Positions 1-9,158 of a stretch of DNA of 64,000 bases are shown here, one piece after another (position 1 is the first letter of the stretch; every line of letters begins with the position of its first letter). This stretch comes from an uncultured Bacteroidota bacterium (GTDB lineage: Bacteria > Bacteroidota > Bacteroidia > Chitinophagales > Chitinophagaceae). The notes below the pieces were generated by a model. The model was not told where the DNA came from and did not search any database. It saw nothing but the letters and a program-made list of their open reading frames with translations. Location of the stretch: positions 173,225 through 237,224 of the forward strand of contig CAISPO010000029.1 of NCBI GenBank assembly GCA_903887415.1. Reading direction: 5' to 3'. The position numbers and the translations under genes were made by a program.

Positions 1-404
1 AGGTTCATTTTAGGGTGTACCCCGCCTACTATATGCACCTCTGTTACAGGCTGCCCATCATACTTACGCACTATGTCCAGCATCTGCTCCATGCCCAGTT
101 CCCAGCCATCATCACGGTGCTTATACTGCCGCGAGTACGAGCAGAAATTGCACGTGAACACGCATACATTCGTAGGCTCTATATGAAAATTCCGGTTAAA
201 GTACACTTTGCCGTGGTGCAAGCTATCCGCCACATAGTTAGCCAGCGCCCCTACGAAGCCCAGTTCCCCTTTTTCAAAAAGAAGAACGCCCTCCTCTTCC
301 GAAAGGCGTTCCCCGTTTTGTACTTTATCTGCTATAGTAAACAGGTTTTTATCTAAATTCGATTGTCTTAAAACTTCAGCAAGATTCAGTGGCTTCGCGA
401 TCAT
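1..404 (-). CDS. mqnE: Aminofutalosine synthase MqnE, N-terminal part (runs off the left edge)
   Basis: I translated the minus strand from the ATG at 404. The product begins MIAKPLNLAEVLRQ and by about residue 70-90 contains HIEPTNVCVFTCNFCSYSR, the radical-SAM CxxxCxxC cluster-binding motif in the sequence context typical of MqnE (futalosine-pathway menaquinone synthesis). MqnC has a different surrounding (NINYTNVC). A GG(V)HP segment follows near the edge. Only about 134 codons are in the window; the catalytic barrel is cut by the window boundary. The ATG overlaps the TGA of the upstream metalloprotease in an ATGA (404-401), so translation may be coupled. MqnE joins an enolpyruvyl-modified precursor (from MqnA) with SAM-derived radical chemistry in the cytoplasm; that role is family knowledge. 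Confidence 0.9.
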   Translation of the reverse strand, partial: MIAKPLNLAEVLRQSNLDKNLFTIADKVQNGERLSEEEGVLLFEKGELGFVGALANYVADSLHHGKVYFNRNFHIEPTNVCVFTCNFCSYSRQYKHRDDGWELGMEQMLDIVRKYDGQPVTEVHIVGGVHPKMN

Positions 405-1939
405 TGTAACAATATTTTCCGGGTAACACTTCCGGATGCAAAGTTACATTTTACGAAGTAAATACCCTTACTCAATCCTGATAGGTCTATAGAATAATAA
501 TCTTTATTCTGGCCGTTTATTACTGCCACTTGCTGGCCCAGTAAGTTAACAACAACTATATTATTTAGTGTCTCTGCCTGCGAGTTCACAGAAATGTTGA
601 TCTCGCCGCTGGTAGGGTTAGGATATACGCTCAGGCTGCTTTTCAGTTCTGTTGGCGATGGCGCTACACCAGTTGAAGTGCAGGCTATCAGCAGGCTTGG
701 GTTCTGGGTAAGGTTATAATTCTCCCCTATTGTGCCATACCCGGTAGCCCCGGTTGCGCTGCCAGCAGGTACAAGCACCATAGAAGCCATTGCATTGGCC
801 TGGTCTGTGGTAAACATGTGCATAGCGCCATCATCCGTATAGTCCATGTAGCTGAGGCACGCTATACCAATGGGCTGTGTGTTTACAGAACCGTGCATAT
901 TGCAGCAGTCATTGTAAGTGCCCCCGGCAATAGTATATGTTGGGCTTCCATAAACAGCCTGGGACTCAGGTGGTGTATCATCAAGGCCATCATCTGCGCC
1001 AATAACGGTGTCAGCTGCGCTGCATGCTGTAACGCCAGACCATGGGCAGTAACCATCGCCGGGATAATATGGAGCTCCGCCATACGGGCCATCATCGCCC
1101 CACGGATGCCATATTTCAAAGAAGTGGCCTGTTTCATGGGTAAGTGTACGTCCAAGATTATACGGAGTAAACCAGGAACCTGTACCAGGGTCTGACCCAG
1201 TAGGGCCGGTTGATCCTAATGTGTTATAAAGAATGTCCACCCCCATCTCACCAGAAGCGGCCCATCCCCCGGTCACATCACTTTTAGCCGTGGTAATACC
1301 AAGAAGGTCAGTTGAGCCTCCTGTATAGTTTACGCACCATACATTATAATACTTTGTATTGTCCCACGCGGCAAGCCCCGTGCCAGCTGTTTTTTCAAGC
1401 GGAGAGGTCTCATTTTCCACATCAAATCCTGCATCAGCAGTGGTTGTCCCGGCGATTATCTTTACTTCATAACCCGGCGAGCAGTTGCCGCTGGGGTCCA
1501 CGCGTGCCAGGCCAAAATGGATACCGACATTGGAATACAATGTTTTCCACCCGGACGGTATCAGCACAGAGTCCGAATTTTCTTGATTATAGTCGTGGTT
1601 CAGCACAGCAATTTGAGAATCACAACGTTTGATGATGCCCGCAGTGCCGCCCATGTCGTTGAATTGCGCCGAATCAACAACTATATGGAAAATAATAGGA
1701 ACAGCGGAAATAGCCGTCGTCCTTTCCTCGCTTCCCTGCATTTTATACTGCTTGTAGAAATCAGCAGCAGGTTGTAATGATGCCTTTTGGTCTTTCAGAA
1801 ATTGCGCATACTCCGGATGTTTGGCTATCATAGCTGCATGTTTTTTCTGCATGCCGCATTTCGTCGGATGTGCGGTTTGCGCAAACGCCATGGTACAAGA
1901 CCAGATTACCGCACTCAGTAATAGTATTGTCTTTTTCAT
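401..1939 (-). CDS. Secreted M43-type zinc metalloprotease with T9SS sorting domain (paralog A)
   Basis: 512 residues. A signal peptide (residues 1-20, ending AFA-Q) is followed by a propeptide-like region, then a metzincin-type domain with HETGHFFEIWH at 268-278 and a Met-turn SYMDYTDD at 363-370, as in cytophagalysin/PAPP-A-like M43 peptidases. The last ~80 residues are a type A T9SS C-terminal domain (YPNPTSGEINIS... KGIYFVK... RKILLQ). The protein should be exported to the surface or medium and degrade protein. The position that is Gly in the usual HExxHxxGxxH motif is Glu here. It lies 198 bp downstream of a close paralog in the same orientation, an evident tandem duplication. Its stop codon overlaps the mqnE start. 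Confidence 0.93.
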   Translation of the reverse strand: MKKTILLLSAVIWSCTMAFAQTAHPTKCGMQKKHAAMIAKHPEYAQFLKDQKASLQPAADFYKQYKMQGSEERTTAISAVPIIFHIVVDSAQFNDMGGTAGIIKRCDSQIAVLNHDYNQENSDSVLIPSGWKTLYSNVGIHFGLARVDPSGNCSPGYEVKIIAGTTTADAGFDVENETSPLEKTAGTGLAAWDNTKYYNVWCVNYTGGSTDLLGITTAKSDVTGGWAASGEMGVDILYNTLGSTGPTGSDPGTGSWFTPYNLGRTLTHETGHFFEIWHPWGDDGPYGGAPYYPGDGYCPWSGVTACSAADTVIGADDGLDDTPPESQAVYGSPTYTIAGGTYNDCCNMHGSVNTQPIGIACLSYMDYTDDGAMHMFTTDQANAMASMVLVPAGSATGATGYGTIGENYNLTQNPSLLIACTSTGVAPSPTELKSSLSVYPNPTSGEINISVNSQAETLNNIVVVNLLGQQVAVINGQNKDYYSIDLSGLSKGIYFVKCNFASGSVTRKILLQ

Positions 1940-2077
1940 ATAAATTTAATTACGTCAAAAAATGAGCATTATTCTTAGAATCCCAGGTGAATCAAACCGC
2001 CCCATCTATATTTAGACCGCCCTGATTCTAAATAGTTTAAGTAAAAATTAAAGATCGTAAGTAACTTGTTTATGGGC

Positions 2078-2114
2078 AAAGAAAACGCCTACCGACCTGG
2101 CAAGCGTTCTCTTT
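2078..2114 (-). terminator. Hairpin downstream of the second M43 protease
   Basis: 11-bp stem (2078-2088 with 2104-2114, one G-U pair) around a 15-nt loop, starting 23 nt after the stop of the 2138-3616 gene. On the minus strand the stem is flanked by A- and T-rich arms, the usual Bacteroidota terminator form. It would separate transcription of the two protease paralogs. Confidence 0.6.
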
Positions 2115-2137
2115 GTACATATCAATACAGTATTCTT

Positions 2138-3616
2138 TTATTGTAACACGATCTTCCTTGTAACACTACCCGATGCAAAGTCGAACTTAACAAAATAAAT
2201 GCCCTTGCTGACACCAGATAAGCTCAAAGTATAATAGTCTAACCCTGGAACGCCCTTTACAGCAGCTACCTGCTGGCCCAGCAAATTAAAGACAGTTATA
2301 TTATTGAGTATTTCCGCCTGTGAATTGATCGATACATTGACCGCTCCGTTAGTAGGGTTAGGATAAACGCTCAGGCTGCTGTTTAGTTCGGTAGGCGATG
2401 GCGCAACTCCTGTGGAAGTGGAAGTACAAGCTACGAGCAGGCTGGGATTTTGTGTTAGGTTATAGTTCTCACCAACAGTGCCTATTTGAGTCGCTCCGGT
2501 AACGCCAGTAGCTGGCACAAGTACCATAGATGCCATAGCTGCGGCCTGCATAGTTGTAAACATGTACATAGCATCATCATCGGTATAGTCCATATAGCTG
2601 AGACAAGCTATACCTATTGGCTGCATATTTACGGTTGAGCTATCCATGCAAGCATCGGTTATAGTTCCGCCAGGCACCGTGTAGGTTGGGTTGCCATATA
2701 CATTATCAGCCTCGGGAGGTGTGTCTGATAATCCATCGTCTCCGCCGGTTGAAGGAGTCCAGGGGCAGGCACCCCCATCATCACCCCACGGGTGCCATAT
2801 CTCGAAGAAGTGGCCGGTTTCGTGCGTTAATGTGCGGCCCAGGTTATAAGGGAAAGGCCAGCCAGCCGTGCCGCCTGTACCTGGAGGAACAACACCGTCC
2901 TGTGCCGTGCAGCCTAATGTATTGAACAGGATCACAACGCCCATTTTAGTCGAAGTTGCTCCATCCGACTTTGGCTGGGTAATACCCAGTAGGCCATTTA
3001 AGCCCCCAAGAAAATTAGTGCACCATACGTTGTAGTATTTCGATACATCCCATGCGGCAAGGCCTGTGGATGCAGATTTCACCTGATTGATACTCGAAAA
3101 GCCGCCGTCTGTAGTCGTGGAACCCGAGATGATCTTCACTTCATAACCCGGAGAGCAGTTACCGCTGGGGTCGATCCTCGCCAGGCCAAAATGAATACCC
3201 ACATTACCATACAAGGATTTCCATGACGATGGAATTTTAGTCGAATCCGGGTTTTGCCGGTTATAATCTCTGTTCAGCACTGCGATCTGCGAGTCACACC
3301 GCTGTATAATACCTGCAGTGCCACCCAGCAAATTGAACTGTGCAGAGTCAACAAGGATGTGGAAAATAATAGGAACAGCAGAAACAGCAGTAGTACGCTC
3401 CGTCTCTCCCGACCGCTCCAACTGCATATAATAATCCGCAGCAGCCTGCAAAGAATTCCGCTGTGCAGCTAGTTTTGCCGCATAGCTAGGATCCTGCGCC
3501 ATCATCTCATTGTGGTATGCCTGCATACCACACCTGTTATAATGCGGCTGTGTTTGTGCTAATACAGCGGTATGCAGCAGCACACTTCCGCCAAGCAGGA
3601 GTAAAATCTTTTTCAT
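2138..3616 (-). CDS. Secreted M43-type zinc metalloprotease with T9SS sorting domain (paralog B)
   Basis: 492 residues, similar to its downstream neighbour along the whole length, including CGMQ near residue 30, RTTA(V/I)SAVPIIFHI, HETGHFFEIWH at 265-275, the Met-turn SYMDYTDDDAM and the tail YPNPTNGAVNVS...TRKIVLQ. Signal peptide at residues 1-20 (LLLLGGSVLLHTAVLA-Q). Expected to be a T9SS-exported metallopeptidase. It shares the Gly-to-Glu change in the zinc motif, so this is a lineage feature, not an error in one copy. It differs from paralog A by a shorter insert after the zinc motif (GDDGGACPW directly). Its own terminator follows, so the pair is probably two transcription units. Confidence 0.93.
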   Translation of the reverse strand: MKKILLLLGGSVLLHTAVLAQTQPHYNRCGMQAYHNEMMAQDPSYAAKLAAQRNSLQAAADYYMQLERSGETERTTAVSAVPIIFHILVDSAQFNLLGGTAGIIQRCDSQIAVLNRDYNRQNPDSTKIPSSWKSLYGNVGIHFGLARIDPSGNCSPGYEVKIISGSTTTDGGFSSINQVKSASTGLAAWDVSKYYNVWCTNFLGGLNGLLGITQPKSDGATSTKMGVVILFNTLGCTAQDGVVPPGTGGTAGWPFPYNLGRTLTHETGHFFEIWHPWGDDGGACPWTPSTGGDDGLSDTPPEADNVYGNPTYTVPGGTITDACMDSSTVNMQPIGIACLSYMDYTDDDAMYMFTTMQAAAMASMVLVPATGVTGATQIGTVGENYNLTQNPSLLVACTSTSTGVAPSPTELNSSLSVYPNPTNGAVNVSINSQAEILNNITVFNLLGQQVAAVKGVPGLDYYTLSLSGVSKGIYFVKFDFASGSVTRKIVLQ

Positions 3617-3791
3617 TATTTAAGTTTGTTAAAAGAAAGTAAAAATGCGATCAAAACAAAAGTAAGAAATCAGATGTATATACAACCACCACATGAAGTA
3701 ATTATTATCATTTGAAGGTCATATTATATCTCTTTGGGGTAAATACCAGAAATAGAGGGGTGATTTCCTAGCTTTACGACTAATGTCTAAT

Positions 3792-4400
3792 TTACCCTTT
3801 CTTCCGGCTGTTGATCTCATCCCTGATATGAATGGCTCTTACATAGTCTTCCTGCTCCAGCACTTTTTGCAGCAACTGGTTCAGCTCTTCCAGGTTCATG
3901 CCTTTCATTTCCGTATCAGGTACGGCCTTGCTGCCCACAGGTATCTGGGCTGCTTTGGAATCAGATGCCGGCTCCCCTGCCCCTTCAGGCTGGTCCAGGT
4001 ATAGCCCTGCCGCCTCCAGTATATTTTCGTAGGTATATATCTTACAATTAGCGCGCACCGCCATAGCCAGCGCATCCGATGTGCGGGAATCTATTTCTAT
4101 GCTTTCATCATCATGGTGGCAGATCAGCTTGGCGAAAAAGATGCCTTCTTCCAGTTTATAGATGATCACTTCATTGAGCTCTATGCCGAACGTGGTCATA
4201 AAATTGGCAAACAGGTCGTGCGTCAGCGGCCGGCTGGGCTGCATCCGCTCCAGTGCCACCGCTATAGCCTGCGCCTCAAAACCACCTATTACTATCGGCA
4301 ACCGGCGAAGTCCATTCACCTCACCAAGCACCACTGCATAAGAATGTGTTTGGGTAATACTGTGTGACAAAGCAACAATTTCTAATTCTATCTTTTTCAT
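3792..4400 (-). CDS. Bifunctional nuclease (DUF151) domain protein with C-terminal UVR motif
   Basis: 202 residues. Residues 1-135 match the bifunctional nuclease (BFN/DUF151) family: LPIVIGGFEAQAIAVALE, SRPLTHDLF, and SRTSDALAMAVRA. An acidic linker follows, then a UvrB/UvrC-type helical motif (LEELNQLLQKVLEQEDYVRAIHIRDEI) at about 167-200. This two-domain arrangement is common in Bacteroidota. BFN proteins have reported DNase/RNase activity in plants; the bacterial role is uncertain, so I give only the family. Cytosolic, no signal peptide. Monocistronic by spacing. Confidence 0.9.
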   Translation of the reverse strand: MKKIELEIVALSHSITQTHSYAVVLGEVNGLRRLPIVIGGFEAQAIAVALERMQPSRPLTHDLFANFMTTFGIELNEVIIYKLEEGIFFAKLICHHDDESIEIDSRTSDALAMAVRANCKIYTYENILEAAGLYLDQPEGAGEPASDSKAAQIPVGSKAVPDTEMKGMNLEELNQLLQKVLEQEDYVRAIHIRDEINSRKKG

Positions 4401-4699
4401 CTGATCTGTATGTACTTACCGCCTATTACTTTGTGAAGGTAATAATTTTTACAAAAAATCATTCCGTCACCGAAAAACAACAAAAAATCAAATCAAGCGC
4501 TACTGTCGCCAAACTCCAAACTGTCCTATTACGCGCACTTAGCGGGCTTAAAAACGAAACGAGGAAATTGCGGGCTTGGCGCCTTTGCGAGAGACCCTTT
4601 TACCCCTCTTGCAACCTCGCTTCGCGGCCTTAAAAAAAAATGAGCTTTGCACACTTTGCGGGAGAAAATTTTGCGCACTTTGCGTGAAATTTTTTTCTC
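4401..4699. other. Intergenic region with CTTTGCG-type repeats
   Basis: About 300 bp with no convincing gene. The right half (about 4555-4690) repeats short CTTTGCG-containing phrases: ggcgcctttgcgagaga, ctttgcacactttgcggga, tgcgcactttgcgtgaaa. The same phrases recur at 10266-10328, 25548-25618 and 35817-35846. The upstream sequence of the DUF151 gene, including its promoter, must lie at the left end; no clear TAnnTTTG box is visible. Confidence 0.5.
4571..4690. repeat. Cluster of dispersed CTTTGCG motifs
   Basis: Several partly overlapping copies of a C-TTTGCG-based phrase. The copy ending tttgcgtgaaattttt matches the one at 10311-10328 almost exactly, and gcgcctttgcgagag matches the halves found either side of a palindrome at 25562-25600. 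Function unknown. Confidence 0.6.
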
Positions 4700-7234
4700 C
4701 TAAAACAGCGTAGGCGCTTCCGGCTCCCCATTCTCATCCACCGCATCAGATACCAGCGATATTTCCTTCAGGTCATCCCCCGCCAGGAAGCTCCCTATTG
4801 TTTTCCAGCCGGTTATATCTACCGTTTCATGCAGCGCCACAGTCTCTTCTTTCCAGTCTGTTTTCTTTTTTCCTTTCCTCAGTATCACTACCGGCTCCTG
4901 CCGTGTAGTCACCAGCTCCAGGTAGTTGCCCGGCCCTTCCTTAATAAATGTATAGCGGCTCTTCAGCGTCTGGCTCTCCACCAGGAACCGCTTCACATTG
5001 AAATGCTTGCTCTTGGCGTCAAAATAAACCGCGGTGATCACTTTTTCCGGGTGAAATTTCTCTATCAGCACCACATTGTCCGCGTCATAGCGGTTGGTAA
5101 CATCACAAGCCGTTACCTCGTAAGTCCCGTCTTTATAAAATGTGATAATGCGGTCGGTCTCGTCAAATCTGCCCAGCAGCATACCATGGGCATCCTTGTT
5201 CAGCCTGCCCACGCTGTCGTCATACCATATCTGCGGCGCAGAGAGTGTGGAACGGCCCTTTTCTTTCAGCTTCACACCCTTCACCGGGTACTTGGTTACC
5301 TGGTTGCCCTGCGCGCCCCTGCTCTTTATTTCCAGGTCTGCAAATGAATAGTCAAACACCTTGGTTCGCGCCTTGCTTGTTGGGTGCAGGTTTATGGTCA
5401 CAACCTCTGCCTCACCGTTGGGGTTCACGGTAAAGTATTGCACCTTGCTGCCTGTATTGCCCTTCGTCAGATCATACTCCTTATCGCGGGTCACTCCGGT
5501 CACGTTGAACCGTTTGGCGTAGGTAATGCCCGTTTTGCCGTCCATATACATCATATTGTATGTGGTGCGCTCATCGTTTTTCTGGAAAACCGCCAGGTGG
5601 GTTATATCCTTCCCTACAAAGGTCTTATCAGATACCTTTGTTACCTGCATTTTCCCATCCTTCCGGAATACAATGATATTATCTATATCCGAACAGTCGA
5701 ATGCAAATTCATCCTTCTTCAGCCCGGTGCCTATAAAACCTTCTTTGTAGTTTACATACAGCTTGGTATTGGCTATGGCCGCCACATTAGCGTTTATCTG
5801 TTCAAAAGGCCGTATCTCGGTCTTGCGCTCCCTGCCCTTGCCATATTTTTTCAGCAGATTTTCATAATACTTTATGGCGTAGTCATTCAGGTTGGCTATG
5901 TTGTTCTTTACCTCGGCTATATCCGCTTCCACACCTTTTATATGTTCATCGGCCTTAAAGGTGTCGTACTTAGATATGCGCTTTATGCGTATCTCGGTGA
6001 GCCTTACTATATCGTCCTGCGTTATCTCACGACGGAACCTTTTCTTGTAAGGTTTCAGTCCATCGTCTATCGCTTTCAGCACACCCTCCCACGTAGTCTG
6101 TTCTTCTATATCGCGGTATATACGCTTCTCTATAAATATCTTCTCCAGGCTCGAGTAGTGCCAGTCTTCATCCAGCTCGCCCAGCTTTATCTCCAGCTCG
6201 CGCAGCAGCAGCTTCTTGGTAAACTCCGCAGAGTGTCGCAGCATATCGCTCGCCCCCACAAAATGCGGCTTATCGCCCATAATAATGCAAGCGTTCGGCG
6301 ATATGGAGATTTCACAATCCGTGAATGCGTACAGCGCATCTATGGTCTGGTTGGTGCTTACACCCGGAGCGAGCTGTATGTTCAGCTCCACATCCTTGGC
6401 AGTGTTATCTGTTACGCTCTTTATCTTTATTTTGCCGCTCTCATTGGCCTTCAAAATGCTGTCTGTGAGTTGCGACGTAGTGATGCCGTAAGGCACATCC
6501 TTTATGACCAGCGTCTTTTTATCAGCTTCTTCTATACGCGCACGCACACGCACCTTGCCGCCCCTTGCCCCATCGTTGTAGTTGCTCACATCTATCATTC
6601 CCCCGGTCAGAAAATCGGGAAACAATTCAAACTTCCTCCCTTTCAGGTGCTTTATAGCACATTCTATGATCTCGCAAAAATTATGCGGCAGTATCTTGGT
6701 GCTCAGGCCTACTGCTATGCCCTCCGTGCCCTGTGCCAGCAGCAGCGGGAACTTCATAGGCAGTGTCACCGGCTCATTCTTACGGCCATCATAACTCAGT
6801 TGCCACTCCGTGGTCTTGGCATTAAAAGCCACCTCCAGTGCAAATTTAGATAGCCGCGCCTCTATATATCTGGGTGCAGCGGCACTGTCGCCGGTGCGGG
6901 CATCGCCCCAGTTACCCTGTGTTTCAATAAGCAGGTCTTTCTGCCCCAGGCCCACAATAGCATCCCCTATCGAGGCGTCTCCATGCGGGTGGTACTGCAT
7001 ACTCTGCCCTATGATGTTGGCAACCTTGTTGAACCGGCCATCATCCATTTCCTTCATGGCATGCAGTATGCGCCGCTGCACAGGTTTCAGCCCGTCTTCC
7101 ATCGCAGGCACCGCCCGCTCCAGTATTACGTAGCTGGCATAATCCAGGAACCAGCTCTCATACATCTGGTTGATCATCACTGATCCGCCGCTGGCAGGTT
7201 CATTCGTTTCATCCATTAATAGCCCCTCTCCCAT
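4700..7234 (-). CDS. parC: Topoisomerase IV subunit A (ParC; GyrA/ParC family)
   Basis: 844 residues. The N-terminal half carries the type IIA topoisomerase breakage-reunion domain: VPAMEDGLKPVQRRIL (43-56), YHPHGDASIGD (81-91) and the active-site tyrosine in AAPRYIEARLS (Tyr123). The C-terminal ~330 residues form a divergent beta-pinwheel-like region. It works with a ParE-type ATPase subunit (not in this window) to decatenate and relax DNA. The Bacteroidota form lacks the GyrA-box QRRGGKG, which favours ParC over GyrA. The position equivalent to E. coli GyrA Ser83 is Ala87 and the Asp87 equivalent is Asp91. It stands alone, with a divergent gene upstream. MGEGLL is used as the start; Met7 is possible. 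Confidence 0.93.
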   Translation of the reverse strand: MGEGLLMDETNEPASGGSVMINQMYESWFLDYASYVILERAVPAMEDGLKPVQRRILHAMKEMDDGRFNKVANIIGQSMQYHPHGDASIGDAIVGLGQKDLLIETQGNWGDARTGDSAAAPRYIEARLSKFALEVAFNAKTTEWQLSYDGRKNEPVTLPMKFPLLLAQGTEGIAVGLSTKILPHNFCEIIECAIKHLKGRKFELFPDFLTGGMIDVSNYNDGARGGKVRVRARIEEADKKTLVIKDVPYGITTSQLTDSILKANESGKIKIKSVTDNTAKDVELNIQLAPGVSTNQTIDALYAFTDCEISISPNACIIMGDKPHFVGASDMLRHSAEFTKKLLLRELEIKLGELDEDWHYSSLEKIFIEKRIYRDIEEQTTWEGVLKAIDDGLKPYKKRFRREITQDDIVRLTEIRIKRISKYDTFKADEHIKGVEADIAEVKNNIANLNDYAIKYYENLLKKYGKGRERKTEIRPFEQINANVAAIANTKLYVNYKEGFIGTGLKKDEFAFDCSDIDNIIVFRKDGKMQVTKVSDKTFVGKDITHLAVFQKNDERTTYNMMYMDGKTGITYAKRFNVTGVTRDKEYDLTKGNTGSKVQYFTVNPNGEAEVVTINLHPTSKARTKVFDYSFADLEIKSRGAQGNQVTKYPVKGVKLKEKGRSTLSAPQIWYDDSVGRLNKDAHGMLLGRFDETDRIITFYKDGTYEVTACDVTNRYDADNVVLIEKFHPEKVITAVYFDAKSKHFNVKRFLVESQTLKSRYTFIKEGPGNYLELVTTRQEPVVILRKGKKKTDWKEETVALHETVDITGWKTIGSFLAGDDLKEISLVSDAVDENGEPEAPTLF

Positions 7235-7385
7235 AATTTATTGCCTGCAAAATAATCCATAGCCGCATACGTTCAGCTATTTTTTTTGAACAGGTGTGGA
7301 TTGTCGGTAATTATAGTGACGCATTTTTCCCGGGTTAATCCTCCCCTATTGCCTATATTTATTGTACAATTTGGGCAGGCAAAAC

Positions 7386-7943
7386 ATGAACACCAGACAA
7401 TTTATAAAATGCTTTACTATAGGTATCTTATCGCTTACAGCCACTCGTGTACATGCCCAAAATGCGATCCCTTGGTCGCCTGCTGTAAAGCTGTCATGGG
7501 ATGATTTCCGCAGCGCCCCCGATCCGGCTTTACCCTTCACTGCCTATACCCATACTACCACAAAATGGCATTTCCACTGGGACCGCAACGGCAGGCTTTC
7601 CACTACCGTTGACTGCTATTTCCTCGAAGATGAATCATGGAAACGCCCGGAAAGGAACCTGACGCCCTATTTGCTGCAGCACGAAACAGGCCATTTTAAT
7701 ATCAGCGAGGTATTTGCCCGAAAGTTACAGGAGGCATTTGATAATTATACGCTCACTCACCGGCACAGCGAAAACACCCAATCAGATCTCGACATGATCT
7801 ACAAGTCGGTAATGGAGCAAAAGAAAGCAGTCCAGGCACAATATGATGAACAAACCAACCATGCAAAAAATAAAGAAGCCCAGGAAGCGTGGGATGCTAA
7901 GATAGCCGGTTGGCTATATGCAAGCAAGGGCTTTTCAAAATGA
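7386..7943 (+). CDS. Secreted DUF922-like putative zinc-dependent protein
   Basis: 185 residues from ATG 7386 (an upstream in-frame Met at 7362 would spoil the signal peptide). Signal peptide MNTRQFIKCFTIG...TRVHA-Q. LSWDDFRSAPDP and YLLQHETGHFNISEVFARKL (HExxH) resemble the DUF922 family of predicted Zn-dependent proteases, where a short HExGH helix follows a W-x-DF motif. No T9SS tail, so probably periplasmic. Activity has not been shown for the family as far as I know; the metal site is inferred. Divergent from parC. Confidence 0.7.
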   Translation: MNTRQFIKCFTIGILSLTATRVHAQNAIPWSPAVKLSWDDFRSAPDPALPFTAYTHTTTKWHFHWDRNGRLSTTVDCYFLEDESWKRPERNLTPYLLQHETGHFNISEVFARKLQEAFDNYTLTHRHSENTQSDLDMIYKSVMEQKKAVQAQYDEQTNHAKNKEAQEAWDAKIAGWLYASKGFSK

Positions 7944-8064
7944 GAGCAGAGAGCATCTGCTGTTGCACAGGGTTTTTCACCACTGCGCAGTAGTAGGTAG
8001 GGAAACGGTTGCTACCACTTAGACCGTTAAATAAATCACTATCTTTATGATGCAAATTTATCCT

Positions 8065-9138
8065 ATGAGAAAAGCGCTGCTGTGTGTGTTAACCGTTTGC
8101 GCATCTATTTTTTCTTTCGCACAAACCACAATACCGTTAGACAGCTTTTATGTAGTTGGCTCCACATGGACCGAAGTTGCAACCACAAACGACAACCCAT
8201 GCAGTGCCGCCTATGATGTAGGCACGTATGGAATTGTCTATAGGATTGAAAAAGACAGTATCATCTCGGGAAAGACCTACCACATGCTATCTTCTTGCTT
8301 TACGGGGGACTGTGGTTATAGTATAGATTGCAACACCGGAGTTAGTACGTCCTATGCAGACAATACACCGTGCGTTTCTCCGCCGCCAATATTTGCAATG
8401 ATCCGTACTGATAGCAACCGTGTCTATTTCACGCTTCTAAAATTCCAGGTAGAATCACCATATAATTTTTACGATTGCGATACTGTAGAAAAGGAATATT
8501 TGTTCTATGATTTTAATCTTCGTGTAGGCTCTGTCACACCTGCCAGCGTTCTTGGCGGGGGATTAACTGTGACCTCAATCGATTCTGTGAGCCTCTCAAA
8601 TGGTGAATCTGTTGCAAGATATAGCAATTATAACGACACCGTACTTTATGGCATTGGCGAAAAAAACGGGTTTATTAATTATTGGAACTTATACACTTGC
8701 GGCCCCGGCCCCTCTGCAACACAATACCTGCTTTGCTACCACAACCCGTATTTTAGCTACCAGTTCAGTTATCCTGCCGGTACTTTGCCAGGCAATCTGC
8801 AATACGACTGTTTTGATATGGCCGAAAATATTGCATATTTTGATAGTCTTGATGCCGTTTTAAATAATCACAACAATAATCCTACACCTACGGGATCTGT
8901 TTTTAGTATCTATCCCAATCCCGCCGCAAATCAATTGATAGTGTCAGATGTTGCGCCAATAGTCTCGATATCCATTGTTAATTGCATGGGGCAAACTGTG
9001 TATAATAGTTGGCTAGATACTTCATACTACAGTAATTCGGTAGAACAGATAGATATTACAGCCCTGCCCGCAGGAACATACTTTATCAAAGTCAATAGTT
9101 ATAAAGCACAAAAGTTCGTCAAACAATTCCCTCATTAA
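8065..9138 (+). CDS. T9SS type A sorting-domain protein of unknown function
   Basis: 357 residues from ATG 8065 (MRKALLCVLTVCASIFSFA-Q is a clear signal peptide; a Met six codons upstream is less likely). The middle has no recognised domain, with several Cys pairs (TGDCGYSIDC, CDTVEKEY) that suggest disulphides in an extracytoplasmic protein. The C-terminal ~75 residues are a sorting domain: SIYPNPAANQLIVSD, CMGQTVY, LPAGTYFIKV, KFVKQFPH. A TATCTTTA box at 8040-8047 is one base off the Bacteroidota -7 consensus. A gene-poor, repeat-rich stretch follows. Confidence 0.85.
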   Translation: MRKALLCVLTVCASIFSFAQTTIPLDSFYVVGSTWTEVATTNDNPCSAAYDVGTYGIVYRIEKDSIISGKTYHMLSSCFTGDCGYSIDCNTGVSTSYADNTPCVSPPPIFAMIRTDSNRVYFTLLKFQVESPYNFYDCDTVEKEYLFYDFNLRVGSVTPASVLGGGLTVTSIDSVSLSNGESVARYSNYNDTVLYGIGEKNGFINYWNLYTCGPGPSATQYLLCYHNPYFSYQFSYPAGTLPGNLQYDCFDMAENIAYFDSLDAVLNNHNNNPTPTGSVFSIYPNPAANQLIVSDVAPIVSISIVNCMGQTVYNSWLDTSYYSNSVEQIDITALPAGTYFIKVNSYKAQKFVKQFPH

Positions 9139-9158
9139 AAATAAATTACGCACACTCA

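Noticed and set aside
5384..6853. 489-codon open frame on the plus strand opposite parC
   Set aside because: Complementary to a well-conserved gene; its translation is rich in Tyr, His, Leu and Arg with no domain. A shadow of parC codon usage.
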